Shown one piece after another: positions 22,893 through 32,406 of a stretch of 64,000 nt of DNA. The DNA comes from Isoetes taiwanensis. Its lineage: Eukaryota; Streptophyta; Lycopodiopsida; Isoetales; Isoetaceae. The notes beneath the pieces are model-generated. The model did not search any database and was not told the origin of the DNA. It saw nothing but the letters and a program-made list of their open reading frames with translations. The stretch is taken from contig JAJEKV010000051.1 of NCBI GenBank assembly GCA_021234155.1, positions 6,918,761 through 6,982,760 of the forward strand. The letters run 5' to 3'. The number at the start of each line of letters is the position of its first letter. Position 1 is the first letter of the stretch. The position numbers and the translations under genes were made by a program.

Positions 22893-23377
22893 AAGGATAA
22901 AGAATTTTCCATTTATAGGTAAACTATTACACAGCCTTATAGCAGATAGACACCCTCCTGAACAAGTTTGAAGAGGGGATAGCTACAAAGCCCTTTTAGA
23001 ATGAATGTAGATGGCCATTATTTTGTTGCTAGCCACATCATCATTCTTTATTGTCTTCCAACCTTTTTGTGCCTCGACCTTTGTTTACTAGCTATAGTTA
23101 TGTGTTGGTTGACTTTACCCATGAGGTATGGCTATTTCTCTGATAATACTATCGTGATAACCATTGTTTTATTTTATAGAGCTTACATTCCATGCCTACT
23201 AGTATTCTTACTTTCCCATGCCTCTATAAAGTCATTTCATATGCATTGTTATATCTTCTAGGCATGTTTTTAATGTATCCATTTTGCTCTCTCCTTCTAT
23301 TATCTCAAATCTTTTCCATAGATACCATAGCGAAGAGCTCAGAGTGGTATTGTCTTACTTTCTGCCTCTTTGTCGGC
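22892..23377. other. E1 internal stretch before its right terminus
   Basis: AT-rich. Small open frames with hydrophobic content only, no family recognised. It leads into the conserved 64-bp terminus at 23378. Confidence 0.4.
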
Positions 23378-23441
23378 ATGTTTCTGTTTATGGAGATGCC
23401 CACAAGAGCCATTTTGTCCAACTTGTCTCTATAGCTCTAGA

Positions 23442-23625
23442 AGTCACATTTACCTTCGTTTTCAACGAATAGATGGTAAATGGACTTCTAGAGCTAGGTG
23501 ACAAGTGTCCTAGGTAGTTAGGAACTGCCAGACTCTCGCCTATTTGTAGATTGGCATTTGGCTTTCTCGCATCAGCGCTTCTGTGCGCATCTCCATTCTG
23601 AAATTGTTCCTTAGCTTACTTCCCA
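23442..23625. repeat. 184-bp terminal direct repeat, copy 2
   Basis: Partner of 2773-2956. It starts exactly at the E1/E2 junction, where the end of one element (CTCTAGA) touches the start of the next (AGTCAC). Confidence 0.95.
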
Positions 23626-24473
23626 CCCACCCTCCCTCCCTCATTTTGCTCCCTTTTTTGTTTTTTGCTGATATGACCTGCTTTGGTTATTGCCATAGTT
23701 TATTGGTTTATAGTATACAGCCTTGATGGCTTATTGTTGATATGTGATGTGACTTTTGGTCTATGGTTATAAAGCCTTGGTGGCTTATGTTGATATATGA
23801 CTATTGGTTTATACTTATAGAGCCTTGGTGGCTTGTTTATGGTTTTAAAGCCTTGGTGGCTGGTATATGGATATAGAGCCTTGGTGGCTTATATTGATAT
23901 GTGGGTTGTCTTGTTTTTATCTGTGTTGATGGTATTGAAGCCTGGTTGGCTATTGGGAGTTGTTGGAAACGGTAGTTGCATTGGTAGCCTCTGGTGCCAG
24001 TGGGCCCGGGGCTTTGTGTTACTTGTGCCTTTGTTTTGCAGGACGACACGGTCGTGTTTACGATTTATGTTGCGAAGATGATGCTTTCGATTATGTTCTT
24101 GTATAGCTAGCAGCTCATACATCACGATGAGGCAGTCGTGTTTACGATATCGGTTGCAAAGGTGCTGCTTTCGATCTTACTTCTTGAATAGTCCTCAACA
24201 CATGTATGATGCCGCGGTCGTGTTGGCGATTTGGTTGATGAAGATGCTGCTTTAGAAATGTTCCTTCATAGTCAGCAGCTCTCAACCGCATGTGGAGTTC
24301 CTTCTACAACTTATTTGTAAACCCGAAAAGGCCTGTAGGCATGAGGGTCCCTTTTTCCTCTTCAGTTGTGTATAGTGTCTCCTAGACGGTTGTTTATCTT
24401 TAGGGTTTCCTCGAAAACCCGAAAGGGCGAGGTTTTCATCCCGGAGATAAGCTTCCTTCTTGGAGATACATCA

Positions 24474-24622
24474 GCATGTTTTTGTTTATGGAGATGCCCA
24501 CAAGGGCCATTTTCTAGCATGTTTCTGTTTATGGAGATGCCCACAAGAGCCATTTTGTATGTTTCTGTTTATGGAGATGCCCACAAGAGCCATTTTGTCC
24601 AACTTGTCTCTATAGCTCTAGA
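24474..24622 (-). repeat. triplicated terminal unit at the outer end of E2
   Basis: Units starting at about 24474, 24517 and 24558 each contain GTTTATGGAGATGCCCACAA and a GCCATTTT ending. E1 has a single copy (23377-23420). The last unit runs into the conserved terminal sequence ending CTCTAGA. Confidence 0.85.
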
Positions 24623-24942
24623 ACAAAAATTTGACAAACTTAAGAATTGATGGGAATATGTACATATTCAGGGCCTGAATCCAAATTCTGCATTATAGCT
24701 CTCTATGTGGATGATTGCATCATGGGTGCAAATTGTCTTGATGTGCTAAATTATTGCAACAACATGTTGAAGAAACATTTTCATATGACTGACCTTGGAG
24801 AACTACAAAAATTTTTAGGTATTGAAGTGGTAAGAAACAGGGATAAACAAGAGCTTTGCCTAAAACAGAGCAAGCATATAGACAATATGCTTACTAGGTT
24901 CAACCTGTCTGAAGCAAATATTGTCAAAACACCTATAACAAG
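24623..24942 (+). pseudogene. copia reverse transcriptase, middle part with YVDD
   Basis: Continues the RT frame interrupted at 2772. It shows the catalytic ALYVDDCIM box at about 24690-24720, FHMTDLGELQKFLGIEV (typical copia RT thumb start) and a KQSKHIDNMLTRFN block. A stop codon after KLKN at about 24648 is an inactivating change. Coding is cut again at 24943 by the TIR element. Confidence 0.95.
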
Positions 24943-24966
24943 GTTTAAAATGAAACGCACTTATTT
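24943..24966 (+). repeat. left terminal inverted repeat
   Basis: Starts GTTTAAAATGAAACGCACTT and matches the reverse complement of 28786-28809. Confidence 0.9.
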
Positions 24967-25436
24967 AAGAAGTGCGTTTGAAAGATTCCCTCAAAAAAAT
25001 TAGAAATTTTTAAAAAGAGCAAAAAAATAGAGGCATTCAAGTTTTTTGGATATGATTTTTGCAAAGCCGTCATGAAAACAACACTTTTGAAGAAAAATAC
25101 TCTAAAAGCATAGGACCAAAAAAAAAAAGGAAGCCATTTAGGGGGGTCAAGCAGAATTTTACGGGAGCCATAGAATTTCCATTGCCAAAATACATGCAAT
25201 TGAAGTAGGTTGTGTTGCAAAGCGTGCATGAATACTCTCACGGTAGCAGAACACATCGTTTAGCAGAAATAAATTCTTTAAACTTTTAACAGAGAAGAAA
25301 GCATTCGAAGTAAGTATTCATATTAAATAGTGTTACCAAAAGTTGTTACATAGCACTATCTGTATAAGGTCTTTAAATAACAGGGCATGTCACAGCCAAT
25401 TTGCAGAGAATGTTTCAAGTAAGAAATAGTCGGTCG

Positions 25437-25534
25437 CGGTATAAATTTATCTTGACAGTTGAAATGAAAATTGTTTCGGTATAAATTTATACCGACAGGT
25501 TGAAATGAAAACCCGTCGGTATAAATTTATACCA
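25437..25534. repeat. palindrome family P1, left cluster (CGGTATAAATTTATACCG)
   Basis: Perfect 18-bp palindrome at 25477-25494, a one-mismatch copy at 25517-25534 and a half copy at 25437-25450. The spacers also repeat (CAGTTGAAATGAAAA), giving a roughly 40-bp tandem arrangement. Confidence 0.95.
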
Positions 25535-26935
25535 CAGGTGGTGGGTCCACCCAGTCCACAAGACTCTCATCACCTTGAGATTTTGTTTTCCTTGATCTCT
25601 CCAGCATCGTTCTTCTGTATGCATTCCTTCTGTATGCATTTGTTTGATAATTTGAAGTACTTCAGCCTGCTTGTATTGACCATAAATTGTATTGACCATA
25701 AATTGTAATAATAGACGTCCAAGTCACAATGTCTTGATGTCAAAAACTAGAGTTGCCTCGTCCAAGCTTGATCTTAACAATTAGCCAACATTGTATTTAG
25801 CACTTTTTGGAGCTTGTGACGACAAAAAGAGCTTACCAAGAAACTACAATGGAAGAACCCTATTAAATCTTCTGTAGTTTTTATTAGAAAGGAACCTTAA
25901 CCTTTTCTTACAAAATCCAACACACATATTACTTTGAATCAAAAGAACATGTGATCGTTTTCAATTAGTGCCAACTCCTTGGCAGTTGCAGGAGATAGTG
26001 AATACAATTTTCATTTTCATTTTCAACACAAACATAAAAGCCTGTGTTGAAAATAAAAGAGAACATCTTACAAGACAATTCTCAAGGCTTTTACAAGAAA
26101 ACGAATTACCAAGTGAAGCATGCTCCCATTTTCCCACCTCAAAGTATGCCTCAGAATAGACTTGGTCCTGCGCTAGACCCCCCTAAATTCCGGTACTGCA
26201 AACACATCCTTCATGACATCCGCTGCATCTTCATTTCCCCTTCGGGTTATATTTTGAAGCTAGAAAAAATTCAATATTTTGTCATTTTGTCCATTTGAGA
26301 CACAAGATCAGTCAGATATACAAGATAGATAGCCGGCTCTAATTCCTTCTAGATCATCCAAAAAGCTTGTAGTTATGAACCTAATTCAGCATAATGAAGG
26401 GTGGAATTTGTAATTTACAAGAGTGCAAATTGGCTACGTTGCTACTTGGCTTTATTGAGCAACTCTAATCGTTTTCACTAACGCCTTTTGACTAGAGTAA
26501 TTCAGGTTCTGAAAATTAGTGATATACACGACATGCCCAAATATGCCAAGCAAAGTGCTTAATCATAACTACAATCCTGGGGAAATCTGATAAACCACAA
26601 TATGCACTCTTTCTTAAAATCAGAGCTGTTTTGTCAAAAAAATAGCTGGAAAATAGAGTCAACCAAGCTTGCTATTGCTCCGTGACTCCGATTCTTGAGT
26701 CTCCACAAGGAGTTTTCAAACTAATAAAAAGTTATTTTAGCTGGATAAATCCTCCACATCTGACTCATTTTTAACCTCTAATTTCTCTAATCCCTCCTAC
26801 ATCTGCACCTGTGTCATATTTGCATCTAATATCTGCCACTAATATCTGCATCTGTGAAATATTTGCAAAAAGAAACATGCTTCGAATGGAGTAATGCTCC
26901 ATGAACTAGTGCAAGGGAAAAAGAGATAGAAGCTT

Positions 26936-27054
26936 CTACCTGTGTCTGCAGTCACGGTCCAAGATCTGAACCTGTGTATCAATATCCAAGATCCGAACAT
27001 GTGTATCAATATCCAAGATCCGAACTTCTAAATCTGCCAGAAGAACCTGTGCTA
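26936..27054. repeat. short tandem repeat of about 31 bp
   Basis: Two to three units of ATCAATATCCAAGATCCGAA plus flanking bases, inside the TIR element. Confidence 0.8.
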
Positions 27055-27217
27055 TCAGAACTTGTGTGCTACCAGAAGAATCGGCTACAAAAACCTGTAT
27101 GCCGACCCATTCAAAACACATTCAAAACCTGATAATATCTCCGGCTTGTGCGTTGTATTTGCTGGAGTAGGACCCGCACCCAAGAACAGCAGTCACTTTT
27201 GTCAGTCAGTCAGACGC

Positions 27218-27478
27218 CTAAACCAATCCAAGCAAAACAGAGTTTGGGCAACGCAAATAAACATTGTTCTCACCTGGACAAGTTCCAGTGGTGATATTCC
27301 TGGATTTGCAGATGCACACAAAGCCTTTGGCGGTGCTGCTGCTGTTGTAGCCACAATCTACTCCGTTGTTGCTTATGCAATCACTGCAATTCGTAGCCTC
27401 TTTGGGTTGCTTCCAACCCAATCGTGGAAACCGAAACAACCTGTGAGAACCCATTCGTTGTGTGAAAACCCATTCCAC
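27218..27478 (-). pseudogene. captured exon of a WAK/LRK10-type receptor kinase ectodomain
   Basis: The minus frame shows NCSDCISNNGVDCGYNSS then GFVCICKSRN. This Cys spacing matches the WAK-associated C-terminal (WAK_assoc) domain of plant wall-associated and LRK10-like kinases. The similarity ends at 27274 with CAG followed by GTGAGAA, a good donor site, so an exon-intron edge seems to have been captured. No kinase domain follows. The piece lies inside the TIR element, as in Pack-type transposons that carry host gene fragments. Family recognition is from motif spacing only. Confidence 0.55.
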
Positions 27479-27674
27479 ATCTGAGAAAACTTGACGAAGA
27501 TGCTGGGCCGATTAAAACCCTAAAAAAAAAACAAAAAAATCTTCTTCAAAGCTTCTTCAGACTAAGAAACAAACCTTCTGCATCACTAAGAAACTGATGC
27601 CACACCAATAAAACACCTAAATCATTCGATTATCACAACCCTAAAGCTTTCCCAACACACAGTTTTCCTAGCCT

Positions 27675-28130
27675 CGGTATAAATTTATACCGTCAAAAGC
27701 ATCTGCCATGTTTTAGCCAGGCAAAAATCATGTTATATCCATGAAAGGTCAAGTTATAACCATAAATAAAATTCTGTTTACAAGACATTTCTTGTGTTAT
27801 TGAATTTATAAGGAAATGTTTTTCAAGATAATGTATTGAATTTAAAAGGAAATGTTTTTCAAGAGATCTCATGGTATAAATTTATACCGTGACTTCCTTT
27901 TTAAAAAATTTCGGTATAAATTTATACTGCTCTCAGCATTTTCATGTGGGGAGACGGTATAAACTTATACCGCTTGAGCTCACTAGCGGTATAAATTTAT
28001 ACCACTCGAGTTCTTTCCCTGTGTACTGCTTGAGCTCACGTGGTAGAAATTTGAGCTCACATGGTATAAATTTATACCGTTTGATAAATTCGTTGTATTG
28101 TTTGAACTCACCCGGTATAAATTTATACCG
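27675..28130. repeat. palindrome family P1, right cluster
   Basis: Copies at 27675, 27872, 27912, 27955, 27987, 28062 and 28113, each 18 bp and perfect or one base off CGGTATAAATTTATACCG. A degenerate one lies near 28041. Spacing is irregular (30-200 bp). Spacers share GAGCTCAC motifs. All copies known here lie inside the TIR element. Confidence 0.95.
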
Positions 28131-28785
28131 TCCAATAACGTGGGGAACATTAAAGCTTTCGAACTAACACTAAAAAACACCTTTTATGAAACAACCATGT
28201 TGTATGATTACCTGGCCATGTTGTATGATTACATTTTGGAGCAACTCTAAGGCGAAGCTAACAAGTTGCATGTTGTGACTCAAACGATACTGAGGTTAGC
28301 ATGCGGGTTGCGGTTTCATTGGTAGACAATGCTGAGGAACGTATACTCATTAGCAGAGGACACGAATAGCTCTAGTGACCATGGTCTCAACATGTCAGAC
28401 GACAACATGCATTCTGAATTAGCCGCAGTGTAACTTTGTTCAAAATGAAAAATCTACACATTTTTTACAATTTTGTTCAAAAATTTGTAGTGATTTCAAA
28501 AACTTTAAATGCAGTGCCTTTTTGTCGCTCTAATGCACTTGATGTTTTATTCAATGTCTATTTTTTTTTAGTCTCTGAAATTGCTACTATTTTTCATGCT
28601 AAACTACGGGGCTAAAAAGGGGTACCAAACAATTTTGCATGGAAGTTAAGTTGAAGTAGCCCCTCAAAAATAGTACCTAAAATATTCAAATTGTCACACT
28701 TGTCACAAATTTACCTCGAAAAGGGACCTTTTTGAGGGAATTTTAGGGAATCTTTCAAAGATTCCTTTTAAAGTGCGTTTGGAGC

Positions 28786-28809
28786 AAATAAGTGCGTTTC
28801 ATTTTAAAC
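28786..28809 (-). repeat. right terminal inverted repeat
   Basis: Its reverse complement starts GTTTAAAATGAAACGCACTT and pairs with 24943-24966. A second AAGTGCGTTT copy lies just inside. Confidence 0.9.
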
Positions 28810-29560
28810 TTTGTTCTATGGTACCAGGGCACAAATTGACAGCTGACATAGAGATGAATGAGTAGAAATTAAAGAAATGCAAGACATACCATACAGGGCT
28901 CTCATAGGTTGTCTTTTGTACTTATCAAATAATACTCGGCCAGGTATAGCATATGCAGTAAACATCTTAAGCAGGAGATGTCACAACCCTAGCAAAGCTC
29001 ATTGGACAGCAGGGAAAAGAATTCTGAGGTACCTAAAATGAACCAGAGATTTTGGAATTAAATTTGATAATTCAAACTTGAAATTGGAAGCATACAGTGA
29101 TGCTGACTGGGCAGGGGATTTAAGCATGAGAAAATCAACTTCTGGATATGTTATTTTCTTAGCAGGAGGACCTATATCCTAGAGAACCAAAAAGCAAAAT
29201 GCAATAGCAATGTCTTCTGCTGAAGCAGAATATTCAGCTGCCTCTCTAGCATCTAAAGAAGTAGTATGGCTCAGAAGACTTCTAGAAGAACTTGGATGTG
29301 TTCAAAGTGGGGCAACAAAAATCCTAACTGATAGCCAAAGTTGTATAGCAATTGTGAAAAATCCAATTGATCATGAAAGGACCAAGCATATAGAATTGTC
29401 AATGCATTTTATCGGGAATTGGCCAGCAAGAAATACATTCAAATGGAGTACATCAGCACCTCAGATCAAATAGCTGACGTATTTACTAAAGCTTTAACTG
29501 AAAGCAAGTTCACAAAGTTCAGAGACAGTTTAAATGTTTGGACTGCAGCTTAAATATTCT
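28810..29560 (+). pseudogene. copia RNase H and end of pol
   Basis: Copia sequence resumes after the right TIR. The early part has stops and frame shifts but reads the pre-RNase H connection (PGHKLTADIE-like, then a LGQV region). RNase H follows, with AYSDADWAGD at about 29093-29120, STSGYVIFLAGGP, and the 29210-29473 frame MSSAEAEYSAASLASKEVVW, a signature of copia RNase H (catalytic Glu). LTDSQSCIAIVKNP and RTKHIELSMHFI follow. It ends near 29553, before the polypurine tract. Confidence 0.95.
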
Positions 29561-29583
29561 AATTGATCACAGACATATATGAT

Positions 29584-29593
29584 AAAGGAGGAA
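29584..29593 (+). promoter_or_regulatory. polypurine tract
   Basis: AAAGGAGGAA lies directly before TGTTGG, the expected primer for plus-strand synthesis at the 3' LTR edge. Confidence 0.8.
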
Positions 29594-30200
29594 TGTTGGT
29601 AATTGACAGAGGTTATCATAATAGTAAAGGGGTTCTTACAGGCAAGATCATTTGAAGATCACAGAAACAATTAGGTCAAAGGTTGCTAAGTTATTTAAGC
29701 ACAAAACCATGACCTAAAGTATGATTTTTTTGAGTTAAGTTTATTTTGTAACATTTTTTTCCTCCAATGGTTCAAAAGAGCCGATTTCTGGGCTCACGAA
29801 TGTGGGATATATACCACATGTATTCTGGAGGGAAAAAGGCCAACCGATCCGGCACCGAATTTCGGGATTGACTGCTTACCGCTCGGATCGACACCCTTTA
29901 AAACAAGGAGAGGATCGAATGCATAGGTGAGGTCGGAAGCAGATCGAAAAGGTTGCACAAGCCTTAGAAAATTTGGTCGAAGGAAGTTCCTTGTATTTCA
30001 TGTATTAAGACCATTGACTATATTTGAACTATTGGAAGTTATGGCTTATAAGTCGTATTTAATTAAAGTGGGACTCATTCCATTCCCACTTTTTTCCGGA
30101 ACCCTGTTAATTTACACAAAAAGGAGCACCCCGACCCGAAAACTACCCTTAATTCGAATTTTTGAATAAAACTCTGCATTCAAGCTTTGCTGCAGTTTTC
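29594..30200 (+). repeat. copia 3' LTR (left edge firm, right edge uncertain)
   Basis: Starts TGTTGGTAATTGACAG right after the polypurine tract. The sequence down to about 30200 (containing AATAAAACTCTGCATTCAAG near 30165, a possible polyadenylation region) looks like LTR U3-R-U5. With no 5' LTR in the window, the end cannot be proved. Confidence 0.6.
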
Positions 30201-30409
30201 TCTGGTTAGCGAGTCGAGAACAAGAACAATGCAACTGAAACAAAGGAAATTCATTAAAGTTTGAAACCAAAGATCTAGTTGAAAAAGAATTTTTATTAAT
30301 AAATTGAACAGGTACAATGTATTTTACATCGGACGCAGAGACCATGGTGGTCTTCTTTGTCACCTCTGATTACATCATCTTCGTGAGGTGGTCCACCTTA
30401 GGGGATTAA

Positions 30410-30840
30410 CTAGCGGGGCTTTCTTCGCCGATCGTAAGCCTTGGGGGCAACCTGAAGGGGTGTGGAATGCCTCACGTGGAGGTGCCTCGAGCTACCTGGG
30501 CCGACCTGTCCCACCCCGACTTCTCCACTGCCTCCCCGCAGACCTTCCATCGAATATGCTCCTTCCCCAACCTCCGTGGATGTTATGCAATGCTTGCAAG
30601 ATGCTTTGAGCTTCCTGGACTTTCTCTTTGTTCTTCGCCTGTTCTTTATCCCCAGGGTGTAGCGAGCAACCTCTGAATTCCCGAGCAACCTTATCCCAAA
30701 GGCCGGGCAAGAGTGTAGCGTGACCGGGATCCGTGCCGTAATCCGGTATTTCTTCCGCCTTTGAGCGGGATCTCATGCCCTGAGCGGTCTCTCGTGATGC
30801 CCGGCGGGATCTCGGGCGGGTGTCGGATCGTGGCTCCGAA
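30410..30840 (-). CDS. exon-like minus-strand block, function unknown
   Basis: The minus frame from about 30840 down to 30492 is open and has a protein-like composition (LPGLWDKVAREFRG, then NKEKVQEAQSILQALHNIHG). A long Gly/Arg-rich C-terminus follows. I recognise no family. It lies downstream of the phosphatase-like gene on the same strand, so it may be a 3' gene or part of the same captured unit. GC content is higher than in the flanks. The start is undefined. Confidence 0.35.
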
Positions 30841-30973
30841 CCACCTGGAGCAAGGAGAGTATGATTAACAATTACGGTGCCATTAGTCAAAACGAAGAAA
30901 AGAATGTTGAAATCAAATTACAATGGAGAACATTCATTCCATACAACCGCATCCAATGGCGTGGAAGTAGTGT

Positions 30974-31178
30974 CTTTCGACTCGCGAGTCGAAAGGCCCA
31001 TAAAAGTGAAAGTACAACCGGTGCCTTTTCGACTCGCGAGTCGAGAAAGGCCCAGGAAACGCAACGTAGAAGCATCATCATAATACATTGTGGCTGCATC
31101 CAGTCACACAATCAAACATACAAATGGTCTCATCAACAGGACAAGCATGCCTTTCTCGACTCGTGAGTCGAGAAAGGC
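30974..31178. repeat. palindrome family P2, three copies downstream of the phosphatase-like gene
   Basis: Copies at 30974-30995, 31024-31050 and 31149-31178 around TCGACTCGCGAGTCGA. In the last two, symmetry extends outward to CCTTT...AAAGG, giving arms of about 14 bp. Confidence 0.95.
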
Positions 31179-31276
31179 ATCAAAACTCAATATACAAGTA
31201 TATTCATTACAAAATGTTCAATACATTTCACGCTTGTTTACAATATTCACACAATTTGACTATCTGAAAGCAGAGG

Positions 31277-32406
31277 TCACTCTTCTTGTTCACCAAAATA
31301 TTTGTCGTCCATAGCTTTCATGATCGCCTTGCTCTCGGATCGGGTTCCGTGGAGGCTCGGATAGTTCCTAATCACATCGGGCGACAAGAATGGCAAAGAG
31401 GGATTCCGCCAAGACAGACACACAACCAAGGACAACCACCTATCCGTCTCATATTCTTCAGGTCGATATGGCTTAGCAATGATTGTATTTTGCACGTTAT
31501 GATAGCACTTGTAGGCGGAGTCGTCTATGATCAGCGTGTTGTGTTTGCCATAGTCCTGGAATTGCTCATAAACCCTGTCCAGCCTTTTCACCATTATAGG
31601 CTTCCCCTTTGTGATGGCTGGATCGAGGTCCGACACATGCTCGACCCTTTCGCTTCCCCAAACGAACTTGAACTTCAAAACTGAAATGCCGAGAACACCA
31701 AGAACATTGACAATATTTTTCTTTGCCATACAAGACCATATGCCCACTTCGAATCCCCGTTCAATGCACCATTCAATAATTTCCTTAGCTCTAGGCCTCG
31801 GATACACTATTTTATGCTCCGTTCTGGTCGGGATCTGCGAGGTGTTAATCTCGGGGACGTCTTTATCGTGGTATACTGCAGCTAATACTCCATTGACGTC
31901 AAATATTACAAGCTTGGCGGGACCAGCTGGATCCCAGTTGGAGTTTGGCTCTGACCATATTTCCGGTTCATCGGGATCCAAATGCGGGATCATTATCTTT
32001 TCGGGTCCTTTCTGGCTGTGAGCAGTGTCTTGCTCTGGATTGTCTTTGTGGAGTGCACTCTCCTCCTCGCGACGTGAACCGCCGGTATCCAATGACAATG
32101 ATCCGGAGTCGTTGACATGGAACTCCCTGAAATGATGACATCCGTCGAGAAGGAACGAGTTTTTTTCGACTCGCTGAGTCGAGAATGAAAAGAAAAAGGT
32201 ATTGAAAGGAAACGAGTTTTCTCGACTCGCGAGTCGAGAAACACCGATAGAGCAAAGTAAACTCACCTCAATCTCAGATTCTCAAGAATGTGTTCGGCAG
32301 CATCCTTGTCTAAACCTTCGACATTCACGTCTACGTCAGCTTGGTCTCCCTCGCCCCTCGCCGCCTTTCTCGCTTCCATTTGTCTTCCTCCCCTTGAAAT
32401 GCTCAT
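31277..32406 (-). CDS. FCP1/NIF-domain (HAD-family) phosphatase-like protein, two exons
   Basis: Proposed exons are 32267-32406 and 31277-32126. The donor AG|GTGAGT at 32266 and acceptor TTTCAG at 32127 keep one frame and give 329 residues. An acidic N-terminal region of about 115 residues precedes a HAD domain. Motif I is KLVIFDVNGVL with D123-x-N125, so the usual second Asp of D-x-D is Asn. Later come IWSCMAKKN and LIIDDSAYKCY (motif IV). Plant NIF/FCP1-like paralogues with DxNG exist. With this change it may be a weak or non-catalytic phosphatase. The intron holds two family-P2 palindromes. The ATG overlaps the stop of the upstream frame (32403-32810). Confidence 0.7.
32165..32241. repeat. 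palindrome family P2, two copies inside the phosphatase-like intron
   Basis: TTCGACTCGCTGAGTCGAGAA at 32165-32185 (one extra central base) and a perfect TCTCGACTCGCGAGTCGAGA centred near 32228. Both lie within the proposed intron 32127-32266 and fill much of its 140 bp. Confidence 0.92.

Larger units (their letters stand above)
2773..23441 (-). mobile_element. Helentron/Helitron2-like element E1, non-autonomous, about 20.7 kb
   Basis: The left boundary is placed where copia RT breaks off. The right boundary (CTCTAGA, 23441) abuts a second copy. Read on the minus strand it begins TCTAGAGCTATAGAGACAAG and ends with a hairpin (2771-2819) whose arms are GGTAAATG and CATTTACC. Just inside the hairpin is an inverted copy of the start (ACTTGTCACCTAGCTCTAGA). 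Asymmetric subterminal repeats, an end hairpin, a T-T target and no target duplication are the published hallmarks of Helentrons (Helitron2). I see no Rep/helicase coding, so it would be non-autonomous. It has been enlarged by LINEs and a duplication. The class assignment is inference from termini only. Confidence 0.72.
23442..24622 (-). mobile_element. Helentron/Helitron2-like element E2, tandem partner of E1
   Basis: This 1.18-kb element directly follows E1. Its first 184 bp (23442-23625) are identical to 2773-2956. Its last 64 bp (24559-24622) match the last 64 bp of E1 (23378-23441). Its interior is unrelated to E1: degenerate repeats containing GCCTTGGTGGCTTA (about 23690-23960), three diverged repeats around GTCGTGTTTACGAT (24040-24270), and three copies of a 41-43 bp unit at the end. 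Copia RT resumes at 24623. No coding potential is evident. Confidence 0.75.
24943..28809. mobile_element. TIR-bounded DNA transposon-like insertion with a captured gene piece
   Basis: The ends read GTTTAAAATGAAACGCACTT on the plus strand at 24943 and on the minus strand from 28809. Similarity continues imperfectly inward (GAAAGATTCCCT blocks at both ends). The element interrupts copia RT/RNase H coding. Each end carries TTTAAA, so the target duplication could be TA, TTAA or TTTAAA. I see no transposase, so it is non-autonomous. The left TIR folds into a hairpin (ACGCACTT...AAGTGCGT) that the right one lacks. Confidence 0.8.
1..29593 (+). mobile_element. Ty1/copia retrotransposon split into three pieces by two nested insertions
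   Basis: Gag, integrase and early RT lie at 1-2772, more RT at 24623-24942, and RNase H at 28810-29500. The pieces read in the expected copia order and strand. Removing 2773-24622 rejoins the RT frame exactly across the cut (codons for R-E then Q-K-F). The domain order Gag, IN, RT, RNase H is diagnostic of copia rather than gypsy. The 5' LTR lies outside the window. Frameshifts and in-frame stops (for example at 1466-1468 and 2369-2371) make it a dead copy. The second insertion boundary (24943/28809) is less exact because the TIR ends are symmetrical around TTTAAA. Confidence 0.93.

Noticed and set aside
25437-28130. CRISPR array from regularly repeated palindromes
   Set aside because: The repeats are 18 bp, spacing is irregular, spacers are partly similar, no cas genes are present, and the DNA is plant nuclear.
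31286-32021. Plus-strand ORFs over the phosphatase-like gene
   Set aside because: They are shadows of the minus-strand HAD-domain coding, which has clear motifs.
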